A stretch of DNA of 64,000 bases from an uncultured bacterium (GTDB lineage: Bacteria; Myxococcota_A; Bradymonadia; Bradymonadales; Bradymonadaceae): contig CALJNB010000005.1 in the NCBI GenBank assembly GCA_937981985.1, positions 62,001 through 126,000 of the forward strand, given 5' to 3'. Positions 27,745-36,864 of the stretch are shown in pieces (positions within the stretch are counted from its first letter, which is position 1; each line of letters begins with the position of its first letter). Position numbers and translations under genes: made by a program. The notes beneath the pieces were generated by a model. The model did no database searches. It had not been told where the DNA came from and saw only the letters and a list, made by a program, of their open reading frames with translations.

Positions 27745-29049
27745 ATGAAAAAGCAGTTAAAATCACTTTTATGTCTCGCCGCTTTTGGCGCCGCAGTTGG
27801 ATTTGCTCCAACCGTTTTCGCTCAAGCAGAATTGATGCCTGAAGGCGAAATCGTCGGTGCTGGCGATGCTGATGTTGTTGGTTGGAATCCATCACTTGCT
27901 GGAACGGGAACCATCAATATGATTTCCAACTCTAACGTGATTGGACAGGTTGAAGGATTCTCTCTTCTTCTTGGATTCGGAATCACTGGCGGAGTGGATT
28001 ACGTTAACGGTCCTCACCTTTGGCGAAATAACTTAAGCGTTTCACAAAGTTGGGCGAAAACACCTGTTTTGGATGCTTTCGTTAAGAATAACGATGTTAT
28101 CGATTTCTCAACCGGATATTACTACTTCTTCCTTGATTGGGCAGGTGCCTTCGCTCAGCTCACTGCAACAACTTCTCTTTTGCAAGCTCAGGCAATTACT
28201 GCTGACCCTGTTACCTACGAGATTACAGGACAGGGAACTACCCCTACAACTTCTAACTCTACTACGGACGCTTTGAAACTTGCTGATCCCTTTGCGCCGT
28301 TGTCTCTTAGTGAGTCTATCGGTGTTTTCGCTGAACCAGTTCAGTCTGAACCAATCAACGTAAGTCTTCGAGTTGGTGTTGGTGGACGTCAAACCTTTGC
28401 TGACGGTGTATTGATCAACGCAGATGATGCAGATACCCCGAACATCGAAATGCAAGAGCTTGGTGATGTTTCACAGTTCGGTGCTGAGTTTTACGCAGGT
28501 CTTACCGGTAAGTTGCAAGAAGGACGTCTCACCTACCACGCTGGTGGTTCTGTGCTTTTGCCTTTCATCAACAACGATCCTTTCGAGCGTAGTGCTACCG
28601 AGTTGACTCGCGTTGCTCTTGAAGCTGGTGCGACTGTTACTGTTTTTGATTGGATGTCTCTTGTGTACGAAGGAAAGTACACCATTGATCCACAACTTTT
28701 CCCAGCAGGCGAAGAACTCAATCAATTCCAAAATAGCCTTCTTCTTACCTTCACTTACACACTTATCGACCGTCGCGTGGGTATCAAAAAGCTAGAAGCT
28801 GACGCAGCAGCAGCAGCCGCTGAAGAGAAAGCCGCTAAAGAAGCAAAAGAAAAAGCTGACGCAGAAAAAGCAGCAGCAGAAAAAGAAGCAGCAGAAGCTA
28901 AAGCAGCAGCTGATAAAGCAGCAGCAGAAGCTCAAGCAGCCGAAGCTCAAGCAGCAGCAGACAAAGCAGCAGCAGAAGCAGAAGCAGCAAAGAAAGCCGC
29001 AGAAGAAGCACAAGATGCTGTTCCAACAACTCCGCCAACAACACCTTAA
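27745..29049 (+). CDS. Outer-membrane-like protein with Ala/Lys/Glu coiled-coil tail
   Basis: A 434-residue exported protein. A signal peptide (ends PTVFAQA) precedes a region of alternating hydrophobic strands (FSLLLGFGITGGVDYV, SLLLTFTYTLIDRRVGIK) resembling a beta-barrel, residues about 30-345. From about residue 350 the chain is an almost pure A/E/K/D/Q helix of some 75 residues and ends DAVPTTPPTTP. The pattern suggests a barrel with a periplasmic coiled-coil tail. AAGG is seven bases before the ATG. A strong terminator follows. It is a single-gene transcript, probably abundant. Confidence 0.85.
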   Translation: MKKQLKSLLCLAAFGAAVGFAPTVFAQAELMPEGEIVGAGDADVVGWNPSLAGTGTINMISNSNVIGQVEGFSLLLGFGITGGVDYVNGPHLWRNNLSVSQSWAKTPVLDAFVKNNDVIDFSTGYYYFFLDWAGAFAQLTATTSLLQAQAITADPVTYEITGQGTTPTTSNSTTDALKLADPFAPLSLSESIGVFAEPVQSEPINVSLRVGVGGRQTFADGVLINADDADTPNIEMQELGDVSQFGAEFYAGLTGKLQEGRLTYHAGGSVLLPFINNDPFERSATELTRVALEAGATVTVFDWMSLVYEGKYTIDPQLFPAGEELNQFQNSLLLTFTYTLIDRRVGIKKLEADAAAAAAEEKAAKEAKEKADAEKAAAEKEAAEAKAAADKAAAEAQAAEAQAAADKAAAEAEAAKKAAEEAQDAVPTTPPTTP

Positions 29050-29097
29050 GTTGTAAATTAAAACCGTCGCTAATATTTAGTGATTAACGGAAGATTA

Positions 29098-29123
29098 CCG
29101 GACCGTAGGTCCGGCTTTTTTTT
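29098..29123 (+). terminator. Strong rho-independent terminator
   Basis: CCGGACC / GGTCCGG forms a perfect seven-base-pair stem with loop GTA, followed by C and eight T residues. It ends the outer-membrane protein transcript. Confidence 0.92.
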
Positions 29124-29233
29124 GCCTTTTCTTTTGTCGTCTTACATAGGAGTTGCGCAAATCTTCGCGTCGTCGTAAGGAAAGCGAGGGTGTTTAACGA
29201 CGTCCTCCGACTCTACGAAAGTGAAAAAGAAAA

Positions 29234-30964
29234 ATGCGCTATTCCAAAATGTTCATGCCTACTCGTCGCGAAGATCCAGCCGATGCTGAAATCGCGAGTC
29301 ACAAACTTCTCATCCGTGCCGGCTTTATTCGCCAGATTGCGCGAGGGGTTTACACGCTTCTTCCTCTAGGCCTACGTAGTGTGAAGAAGATTGAAACGAT
29401 TGTGCGCGAAGAAATGGACGCCGCTGGTGCCCAAGAGCTCTTGATGCCGGCCATTCAACCTGCAGAACTTTGGAAGGAAACCAATCGATGGAACGAGTAC
29501 GGTGCCGAACTGATGCGTTTTCAAGATCGCAAACAAAGTGATTTCTGCCTTGGGCCAACGCATGAAGAAGTGATTACTGAAATTCTGCGAAATGACGTGA
29601 CAAGTTACAAACAGCTTCCTATCAACCTTTATCAAATTCAATCAAAGTTTCGCGACGAAATTCGTCCCCGTTTTGGATTAATGCGGGGTCGAGAGTTTAT
29701 CATGAAGGACGCCTACTCTTTTGACGTAGACGTTGAGAGCGCGACTAAAAGTTATAAGATTATGTACGCCGCGTATGAGAAAATATTCGATCGCTTCGGA
29801 TTCGACTATCGCGCGGTTGAAGCGGATAGCGGAAACATCGGAGGTTCTCAATCCCACGAATTTCAGGTCCTAGCTGAAACTGGTGAAGACGAAATCGTTT
29901 CCTGTAAGGGCTGCGATTACGCGGCAAACGTAGAAAAAGCCGCTATTCGTGTGAGCCAAGAAGAGATGGATGCCTCGATCAAATTTTTGGAAATGAGCGA
30001 GGTCGAGACGCCCAAAAAGAAAACGATCGATGAGGTCAGCGCCTTCTTGGAACGAGATGCGACCGACTTTGTGAAAACCCTGATTTACGTTGCCGGCGAT
30101 CAATTTGTAGCCGTACTCGTTCGTGGGGACCACAATGCAAATGAATTAAAGTTGCGTAGTTTACTAAAAGAAAGTGGTTTGGATGTCACCGAGTTTAGGA
30201 TGGCAAATGATGTCGAAGTAGGGAAAATGACAAAAGCGCCGGTCGGATTTGCCGGTCCCGTTAACCTCCAAATGCCGATTTACGCAGATTTAAGTGTAGC
30301 GTGCATGAAGAATTTCGTAGTCGGTGCGAACAAGAAAGACACGCATTTGACTCAAGTAAATCACGGGCGCGATTTTGAGGTGTCCAAGTTCGTCGATTTA
30401 CGTGAAGCAAAAGCGGGCGATGAGTGTGGAAAGTGTGGCGGCGAGTTCGAAAGTTTTCGAGGCATCGAGGTTGGACACATTTTTTATCTTGGGACAAAAT
30501 ATTCCGAAGCAATGAAGGCGACGGTTCAAGATCAAAACGGAAAATCATGCGCTCTGGAAATGGGATGTTACGGCATCGGTATTACTCGTATTCTCGCGGC
30601 CGTAGCTGAACAAAATCACGACGATAAGGGAATCATGTGGCCATCGGCTATCGCTCCCTTCCAAGTCATGGTTCAACCCCTGCAGATGAAGAGCGATGAA
30701 GTTATTGCTGAATCCGAACGCGTTTATAGCGCGTTAAAAGCAGCTGGAGTCGATGTTCTTATCGACGACCGTGATAAGGGTGCGGGCGCGAAATTCAAAG
30801 ATTTCGAACTTATAGGCATTCCTTTACGTGTCACGATCGGTGCGCGTGGTCTTAAAGAAGGAATGATCGAATACAAAAAAAGAAGTGGTGGTGACCTTGA
30901 AATGATCCCGGTTGGAGATATCGTCGAACGCGTCATTTCTGATCTAAAAGTGGCTGTGAATTAA
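29234..30964 (+). CDS. proS: Prolyl-tRNA synthetase
   Basis: A 576-residue class II synthetase of the bacterial type that charges tRNA(Pro). Motif 2 is seen as RPRFGLMRGREFIMKDAYSF; the segment between about 225 and 405 is the editing (INS) insertion; motif 3 contains MGCYGIGITR; the C-terminal anticodon domain follows (VLIDDRDKGAGAKFKD). Length matches the E. coli-type enzyme (572). No strong ribosome site is visible before the ATG. pyrF lies 29 bases downstream. Confidence 0.97.
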   Translation: MRYSKMFMPTRREDPADAEIASHKLLIRAGFIRQIARGVYTLLPLGLRSVKKIETIVREEMDAAGAQELLMPAIQPAELWKETNRWNEYGAELMRFQDRKQSDFCLGPTHEEVITEILRNDVTSYKQLPINLYQIQSKFRDEIRPRFGLMRGREFIMKDAYSFDVDVESATKSYKIMYAAYEKIFDRFGFDYRAVEADSGNIGGSQSHEFQVLAETGEDEIVSCKGCDYAANVEKAAIRVSQEEMDASIKFLEMSEVETPKKKTIDEVSAFLERDATDFVKTLIYVAGDQFVAVLVRGDHNANELKLRSLLKESGLDVTEFRMANDVEVGKMTKAPVGFAGPVNLQMPIYADLSVACMKNFVVGANKKDTHLTQVNHGRDFEVSKFVDLREAKAGDECGKCGGEFESFRGIEVGHIFYLGTKYSEAMKATVQDQNGKSCALEMGCYGIGITRILAAVAEQNHDDKGIMWPSAIAPFQVMVQPLQMKSDEVIAESERVYSALKAAGVDVLIDDRDKGAGAKFKDFELIGIPLRVTIGARGLKEGMIEYKKRSGGDLEMIPVGDIVERVISDLKVAVN

Positions 30965-30993
30965 ATGAGTTAGAACCTTAAGCCGGAGCGATG

Positions 30994-31710
30994 ATGGAAG
31001 ACAAATTCGAAATTCTAAAAGAGAAAACGATTGTTGCGTTGGACGTCGATACACTCGCCGAGGCCGAACGCCTTACCCGTTTGCTTTCACCCTATGTAGA
31101 CAAGTTTAAGGTTGGTAGTCGACTCTTTTCGGCTCATGGGCCCGTTGTCTTAGACGCGATAGACCAATGTGGCGGAAAAGTTTTTCTAGATCTAAAATAT
31201 CACGATATTCCAAGTGTGGTTGGGTCAGCATGTAGAGTGATTGCCGATAATCATCCTTCCGTATTTCTTCTTACCGTGCATGCTTCCGGTGGTCCCGCCA
31301 TGGTAGCACAGGCGGTAGACGCTACATCCTCCCGAAATGATTTGGATGTGGTAGCGGTTACGGCACTTACATCTTTGTCTCCGTCCGAAATGGGTTTGTT
31401 GGGGATAGGGAATACCCTCGCTGATTGGGCCGAAAAATTGGGTTCGCTTGCGTTGGATGCGGGCGCTCAGGGCTTGGTTTGCTCAGCACGAGAAGTCGAA
31501 CATCTTCGGTCTTGTTTTGGAAATGAGTCGATTTTCGTGACACCCGGAATTCGCCCTAATAGCGCGCGCAACGTTCGTGATGATCAGACACGGACTCGTA
31601 CGCCCGCGGAAGCAATTTCGGCGGGTTCTTCATATTTAGTCATAGGTAGGCCAGTTTACCAATCTGCGGATCCTGTGGCGACCCTGAAAGCTATAGCGGA
31701 AACTTTATGA
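30994..31710 (+). CDS. pyrF: Orotidine 5'-phosphate decarboxylase
   Basis: A 238-residue enzyme that makes UMP from OMP. Visible motifs: VALDVDTLAEAERLT, KVGSRLF, the catalytic DxKxxD in FLDLKYHDIPSV, and the phosphate-binding end VTPGIRP. Two adjacent ATGs exist; the second, at 30994, is chosen because GGAG is five bases before it, while the first is only two bases away. It overlaps the DUF2007 gene by four bases. Confidence 0.96.
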   Translation: MEDKFEILKEKTIVALDVDTLAEAERLTRLLSPYVDKFKVGSRLFSAHGPVVLDAIDQCGGKVFLDLKYHDIPSVVGSACRVIADNHPSVFLLTVHASGGPAMVAQAVDATSSRNDLDVVAVTALTSLSPSEMGLLGIGNTLADWAEKLGSLALDAGAQGLVCSAREVEHLRSCFGNESIFVTPGIRPNSARNVRDDQTRTRTPAEAISAGSSYLVIGRPVYQSADPVATLKAIAETL

Positions 31711-32108
31711 CTTGGAGAACACTTGTAACCTGTCAAAATGAACCAGAAGCCAACATATGGAAAGCCAAACTTGCTGAGCACAACATTGATGCGTTGGTCC
31801 TAGATACCAACGTAAATGCGTTGGCTTTGTATAGTGGTATGATCCCCGTTCGCGTCCAAGTTCAAGAAGCAGATTTCATCCGCGCCAAACGTTTGGTTAT
31901 CGATCATGGAGAAGACGGGAATCTTCCAAATATAGATCTCGAAGAATTGGCTCTCAGTCATCCTCACCCCGACGAAGCATTTCTTCAGAAGTGCCCCTCA
32001 TGTCGCGGAACCAATATTTCTATTCACGTTGATACATCCCAAGGTTGGCTAGGGCGTGTAGTGGGTAAAAAAATTCGTAAATGCGAATGCGGATACGAAT
32101 GGAAATAA
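31707..32108 (+). CDS. DUF2007 protein with C-terminal zinc ribbon
   Basis: A 133-residue protein. The N-terminal half is DUF2007 (LVTCQNEPEANIWKAKL, then VRVQVQEADFIRAKRLV), a PII-like fold. The C-terminal part has CPSCRG and KCECGYEWK, four or five cysteines in a zinc-ribbon arrangement. It overlaps pyrF by four bases (ATGA), so it is translated with it. The function of DUF2007 is not established. Confidence 0.85.
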   Translation: MTWRTLVTCQNEPEANIWKAKLAEHNIDALVLDTNVNALALYSGMIPVRVQVQEADFIRAKRLVIDHGEDGNLPNIDLEELALSHPHPDEAFLQKCPSCRGTNISIHVDTSQGWLGRVVGKKIRKCECGYEWK

Positions 32109-32142
32109 GTGAAATGACCTTCCTTCAAAAAAGATCAAATGA

Positions 32143-34110
32143 ATGAAATTAGGTGAACCGAAGAAAGAACCTCAAAAAGCGTTCTGGGCGCTAAGATTCG
32201 GTTTTTGGATTGTAATTATGATCGTCGGGGTGTTTTTCTATCTTCATTACAATCCCATCCTAATAGCCAACGAACCTATAAACTTCAGTTCTTACGAAAT
32301 TTCCCGCTCTTTGAAGACTGATGTTGCGATCGTTGTCGACTATGAAGCGATAAGAAAAAGCGAAGAACTATTTTCCAAAAAAGATTGGTCGGCCGCGTGG
32401 ATTGATACCTTCGAACAGGAGATCGGTCCGATTACCGTCGCAACACCGAATAGTTTAACTCAATCTATTCTTGAGCGTTCTCGCGTTCTCATTTTGACTG
32501 CAAGTGTTGCGAATTCGGTTCCAGATCCGATTATTGGAAAAATACGAGACCGTGTTCGAGATGGTATGATTGTTGTCTTAGAACGACCTTCGGGGAAACT
32601 CCGAGAGACATTTTCGGCGGATGGCCGCGGAGGGAATCGACCTGCAACATCGATTTCTTTTGGTCCCTCTTTCGGACCCAATGATGTAGCGTTGAAAAAA
32701 ATTCCTTTATTCGGTTCGTTTGTCGCATCCACCGGAACTCGCGAGAAGTCTGAAACGTTCCTTGCCTATAACGGAGCGCCGACAATTTATTCAATTCCTA
32801 TCGGCGATGGTTTTGCGCTTACCGTCGAATTTGAGTTCGGAAAACAGCTTGTTTCACTTCAACAAGGTATCCCAAACGATGACTTTACTCTCGATAAGAA
32901 AGATGACCTGCGTCCCTTTTTCCGTACTGAAGATCTGGTCGCTAATCCTTCTCTGATTGGTGAAAGTATTCCTTTTGCCGACTTGCTAGAAAGAACACTA
33001 GTTTGGAAAGCGATTGGTGGTTTGACGCCTCTGGCGGCAATTTGGCCCTTTCCGAAAAACGCTGATGGTGTACTTGTTTTTCTACACGACGATCAAAGTT
33101 TAGGAAAACAAGCATTCTGGTTAAGTAAACTTGAATCGGAAAACGATGCGAAATCGACTTATCTGTTTTCGTACGATGCGCTTAGTGAAGCGGATTTCGC
33201 AAAAGAAAAAAACGAAGTGGGATTCCTATGGAAGATTGGAAACGATTCATCTGAACTCCAAGAACGTATGGGCGTCCTTGGTTGGAATCCATTAACTCGT
33301 CCGATGGGAATCGCGGCCCAACACAAAACCTTTTTGGAACGTTCTGGAACCAAACGCATCACGACATCGGCGACTGCCGAATCGAATTGGTTGGATTTAT
33401 GGGACGAACCCTTTCGGCAACTTGCTTCCGCGAAGGTTCGAATTGATACTTCTTATGAAGTCGAAAAAACCTCTGGCTACCATTTTGGTACAGGATTTCC
33501 ATTTCTTGTTTTGTCCCGCGATGGAATTCCGGTTGGGATGCGTGAACAACCCGTGGTGCTTCCATACGGCGCAACACGCGGACCGATTCTAAAGACACTT
33601 CTTGAAGATAGCGCACAAGAGAACCATCAGGCAATTACTAGTCGAATTCCTGCAAATGCTTTCGCGGGAGATATAGATCCGAGTGCGTTTAAATCATGGA
33701 CGCAAATTTTCGAAACGGCCCGCCAGCATAATCACGCAATGATGAGTGTTGGTAGTTACGATATTTTTCTTCGAGCTCGAAGGGTCGCCGAGATGCGCTC
33801 TCGTTTTAAAGAGAACGTTCTTCTTCCCTCCCTTCCGAGCCTACCCGGAACCGAGCTTAGCGATCTTGAACCAAAAACAGTTTCTCGTTTTCGCGTTACA
33901 ATCAATGCGAAGCGAACCGACCATGCGATCGTAGTACCAGAAATGATCGGCGAAAAACGTGCTATCGCCGTTCGTGAAAAAAGCAAACGAGTCGAAGAAC
34001 GCGAAGTTTCCAAAGCACTAGAATACGAACATGTTCAACTGATGGGAACCTCGCTGTTGCGAATTCCAGTTCCACGCGGATTTTCGACCGTTGACGTTTT
34101 CTACGAATAA
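32143..34110 (+). CDS. Membrane-anchored polysaccharide-deacetylase-like protein
   Basis: A 655-residue protein with one N-terminal transmembrane segment (residues about 20-42), the rest outside the inner membrane. The second half resembles a NodB-type barrel: DGVLVFLHDDQSLG stands at motif 1 and GFLWKIGNDSSELQ at the motif 2 place. The second motif lacks the usual zinc-binding H-x3-H, so the enzyme may be inactive or bind metal otherwise. Residues 60-250 look like a non-catalytic helper domain. It lies 34 bases after the DUF2007 gene. Target unknown. Confidence 0.65.
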   Translation: MKLGEPKKEPQKAFWALRFGFWIVIMIVGVFFYLHYNPILIANEPINFSSYEISRSLKTDVAIVVDYEAIRKSEELFSKKDWSAAWIDTFEQEIGPITVATPNSLTQSILERSRVLILTASVANSVPDPIIGKIRDRVRDGMIVVLERPSGKLRETFSADGRGGNRPATSISFGPSFGPNDVALKKIPLFGSFVASTGTREKSETFLAYNGAPTIYSIPIGDGFALTVEFEFGKQLVSLQQGIPNDDFTLDKKDDLRPFFRTEDLVANPSLIGESIPFADLLERTLVWKAIGGLTPLAAIWPFPKNADGVLVFLHDDQSLGKQAFWLSKLESENDAKSTYLFSYDALSEADFAKEKNEVGFLWKIGNDSSELQERMGVLGWNPLTRPMGIAAQHKTFLERSGTKRITTSATAESNWLDLWDEPFRQLASAKVRIDTSYEVEKTSGYHFGTGFPFLVLSRDGIPVGMREQPVVLPYGATRGPILKTLLEDSAQENHQAITSRIPANAFAGDIDPSAFKSWTQIFETARQHNHAMMSVGSYDIFLRARRVAEMRSRFKENVLLPSLPSLPGTELSDLEPKTVSRFRVTINAKRTDHAIVVPEMIGEKRAIAVREKSKRVEEREVSKALEYEHVQLMGTSLLRIPVPRGFSTVDVFYE

Positions 34111-34142
34111 ATGAACATTATCTGTTCTGACTTGGAGTGTGA

Positions 34143-34490
34143 ATGAAATATTATCGAGCCTTTCTTTTTCTCGCAATTATGAGTTTTATCTCGTGTTCAA
34201 AGACAAAAGTTCCGGACGCAAATGTTGGTGAACGGGTTAACGAGCCTATGCAAATTGTACTGTTTAACTACGAATTTTATCCTTCAGAATTACTCGTACC
34301 GATTGGAAAGAAGGTGGAATTTACAAATAAGGAGGCCGCTAAACATTGTTTGAGAATTGAGACCTTAGACATCTCCGAGGACATGGAGCCGGGGGCGATG
34401 TTTAGCTACACCTTCGACGAAGCAGGAGTATATGAACTTACAAGTAGTTGCGACCCGCCCAAGATGAGGGGCGTCATCACTGTTCAATGA
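34143..34490 (+). CDS. Cupredoxin-like lipoprotein
   Basis: A 115-residue lipoprotein (signal ends SFISC, Cys18). The mature domain matches the cupredoxin_1 pattern: FYPSELLVPIGKKVEF, a His in KEAAKHCLR, SYTFDEAGVYEL, and SSCDPPKMRGVITV with Cys and Met. In copper-binding members the loop reads C-x-x-H-x-x-M; here the His is replaced by Pro and the loop is one residue shorter, so the copper site is probably altered. GGAG lies five bases before the ATG. It may be a non-copper relative. Confidence 0.75.
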   Translation: MKYYRAFLFLAIMSFISCSKTKVPDANVGERVNEPMQIVLFNYEFYPSELLVPIGKKVEFTNKEAAKHCLRIETLDISEDMEPGAMFSYTFDEAGVYELTSSCDPPKMRGVITVQ

Positions 34491-34509
34491 TCGTTTTATT
34501 TCGTGAACT

Positions 34510-36864
34510 CTAAAAATCGTAGATGAGTTCGTCGATGTTTTGAGCCTGTTTTGTTCCAACACCTGGTGCCATCTCCGTCGGCGCGTTTTCAGTTAAAAAG
34601 GGGTAGGTATCCGCGTATTGATTTGAATGCGCTAATAAGCCGGTTTGCGGATCTATGCGTAGGTCTTCAGTACCTAAAAAGGGTTCGTTTATAAAACGCG
34701 GATCTTCTTCACTCTTTATTCTGGCATAAGGACCATAAAGACGTTCAAAAATTGGCATCGCAACGGTAGCGCCGTGCTCACCTTTGCCAAGCGGAACATC
34801 GTTCTTATCGCTACCTATCCAAACGACGGTTGTCAGTGATCCATCGAAGCCAGCAAACCATCCGTCGTATTTATTAGTCGTGCCTGTCTTGCCGGCGACG
34901 AGCCAATTTTTAGGGAGCTCGTGTGCGGTTCCTCGAATCGCTACCCGGCGCAATAAGCGCTGCATCACGTAGGCGTTGATTGCCGAACTTCCCCGCGCGG
35001 GTCGTTTTTCTAAACGAGTGATACGACTAAAGAGCGTGTCGCTTGCCCACTCAGGATCAACGAATGAAAACTCATCTTTGAATATATCTCCCTGGTTTTT
35101 AATCGTTGCGATAGCGTGCACTTCGATCGGCCATCCTTTTCTTTGGAAAGCTGTATAAACGCGCGCCACTTCAAAAGGACGCGTACAATTCGCACCCAGA
35201 GAGGCACTCGACGACGCGTTTATAGGTGATCGTATTCCAAGTTTCTTCGCGCGTTGAACCACGCGTTCGGCGCCTAGGTAATCCATCAGACGTGCCACCG
35301 GTATATTTCTACTGGAAGCCAAAGCGTTCGCTAAGGTCAGATATCCGCGAAAATTTCTGTCGGCATTTCTGGGTCTCCAAACACCGCCACGACCCGTAGA
35401 TAATTCAATGGGCACGTCAGATAACATCGTGGCAGCGTTTAGGTTTTGATGAAGCGCTTCCATATAGACCACTGGTTTAAATACGCTTCCAGGTTGGCGA
35501 CATCCTTGTAGTGAACGATCAAAGGCATCGCGTTCCGGATCAACCGCACCCACGTGACTTAAAACGCGTCCGGTATGAGTATCCACAACTAAAGCCGCGC
35601 CCTCGAAAACCGGGAATTGTAGCAAGGTTTTATCCTCGTAATTAACGTAGACCAAATTACCTTTTTCAAATTGTTGTTGGAAGTCTTTTAGGAAGATGGG
35701 GCGCTTGAAATGTCGCGGTTTTTCCGATCCCTGGGCCCACTTTGTGGTAGAAATAGGCACCACCACGGAAGTCTTACCACCGACAGAAATCCTAAGTTCG
35801 TCTTGAGTGACCTCAGTTATCAGCCCCACCCGGATATTGTCATTTTGAATGCTCAACTTCTTAAGTATTTTAACGCGGTCTTGATCTTTAACCTGGCCTA
35901 GACTTCCTCGCCATCCTTGACGTTTATCGAGCCGGGCCACTCCGTTAAATAATTCTTGGTGCGCACGTTTTTGTAGGTCCAAATTCACACCGGTGATTAA
36001 GCTATATCCACCTTCAAACCAGCCTTTCTCTTCGAGCTCTTCGTTGGCTCTTCGAATCGCGGTGTTGTGAAGGGTTCGATCCTGGGGAGCTTCATAGGAT
36101 GGTATTATCGGTTGCACGTGGGTATTTTTTTCTTCTATAGCGGAAATCATTCCTAATTCTCGCATGCGTCTCAGCACACGCGTACGTTGTTGATTGGCGT
36201 GTTTGATACTTTTTCTTGGATTATAAACTGAGGGTGCAGGCGCAATTCCAGCTAGAGTTGCCATCTCAGATAAAGTTAATTCCTGCGGGGTTTTGAAGAA
36301 GTATCGATGCGACGCTTGAGTAACACCTTCGGCTCGGTGACCCAAAAATACGGACTCGAGGTACACGTGCAGAATTTCAGATTTCGAATAAACGGATTCT
36401 ATTCGTTTTGCTAAAAGTAGTTCTATAACTTTTCTACGGTACGTTTTTTCGCGGGTGAGAAAACGCCGAGCCAATTGTTGCGTTATCGTACTCGCACCCT
36501 GCGTCCGTTCTTGTTGTCGATAATTTGACCAAGCTGCGCGTAGGATTCCCCGAACGTTATAAGCCGGATGGACGAAAAAGTCTTCATCTTCTGCTGCCAA
36601 AAAGGCGGCGATCAGAGTTGGAGGCAGGTCTGCTAATTCTGAGCCTTTTGTGCGTTCGGGGCCTGCTAAGACGTGTCCGTCTAGACTTAATAGTTGGCTT
36701 GGATAGGTTGGGAGCAAGCTATAGATATCTGGAGTTTCGGGAACTTCTCCCTCGACATCTTCGAACCAAATCCAACCACACACCGTCAGGATTAGACCCG
36801 CGCCGAGAACGATGAGAATGCCGGTTCTGAATAATTTCCAGAACATTTTGAGCGTTTTTTTCAC
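34510..36864 (-). CDS. Class A penicillin-binding protein (transglycosylase/transpeptidase)
   Basis: A 784-residue bifunctional cell-wall synthase. A short cytoplasmic end and one transmembrane segment precede a GT51 domain (AAEDEDFFVHPAYN with catalytic Glu, GASTITQQLAR, KRIESVYSKSEIL). The transpeptidase domain has SxxK (CRQPGSVFKPVV), SxN (ASSRNIPVARL) and KTG (GKTGTTNKYDGWFAG). It polymerises and cross-links peptidoglycan in the periplasm. The start overlaps epmA by four bases. It resembles PBP1a/1b more than PbpC; exact subclass is open. Confidence 0.93.
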   Translation of the reverse strand: MKKTLKMFWKLFRTGILIVLGAGLILTVCGWIWFEDVEGEVPETPDIYSLLPTYPSQLLSLDGHVLAGPERTKGSELADLPPTLIAAFLAAEDEDFFVHPAYNVRGILRAAWSNYRQQERTQGASTITQQLARRFLTREKTYRRKVIELLLAKRIESVYSKSEILHVYLESVFLGHRAEGVTQASHRYFFKTPQELTLSEMATLAGIAPAPSVYNPRKSIKHANQQRTRVLRRMRELGMISAIEEKNTHVQPIIPSYEAPQDRTLHNTAIRRANEELEEKGWFEGGYSLITGVNLDLQKRAHQELFNGVARLDKRQGWRGSLGQVKDQDRVKILKKLSIQNDNIRVGLITEVTQDELRISVGGKTSVVVPISTTKWAQGSEKPRHFKRPIFLKDFQQQFEKGNLVYVNYEDKTLLQFPVFEGAALVVDTHTGRVLSHVGAVDPERDAFDRSLQGCRQPGSVFKPVVYMEALHQNLNAATMLSDVPIELSTGRGGVWRPRNADRNFRGYLTLANALASSRNIPVARLMDYLGAERVVQRAKKLGIRSPINASSSASLGANCTRPFEVARVYTAFQRKGWPIEVHAIATIKNQGDIFKDEFSFVDPEWASDTLFSRITRLEKRPARGSSAINAYVMQRLLRRVAIRGTAHELPKNWLVAGKTGTTNKYDGWFAGFDGSLTTVVWIGSDKNDVPLGKGEHGATVAMPIFERLYGPYARIKSEEDPRFINEPFLGTEDLRIDPQTGLLAHSNQYADTYPFLTENAPTEMAPGVGTKQAQNIDELIYDF

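Noticed and set aside
28801-29000. Repeated GCAGCAGAAGC-like DNA as possible CRISPR or microsatellite
   Set aside because: It is in frame and encodes the coiled-coil tail; there are no spacers.
28792-29013. Minus-strand ORF rich in Cys and Phe
   Set aside because: It is the antisense shadow of the Ala/Glu/Lys tail (GCA and GAA codons read backward); no start signal and no plausible protein.
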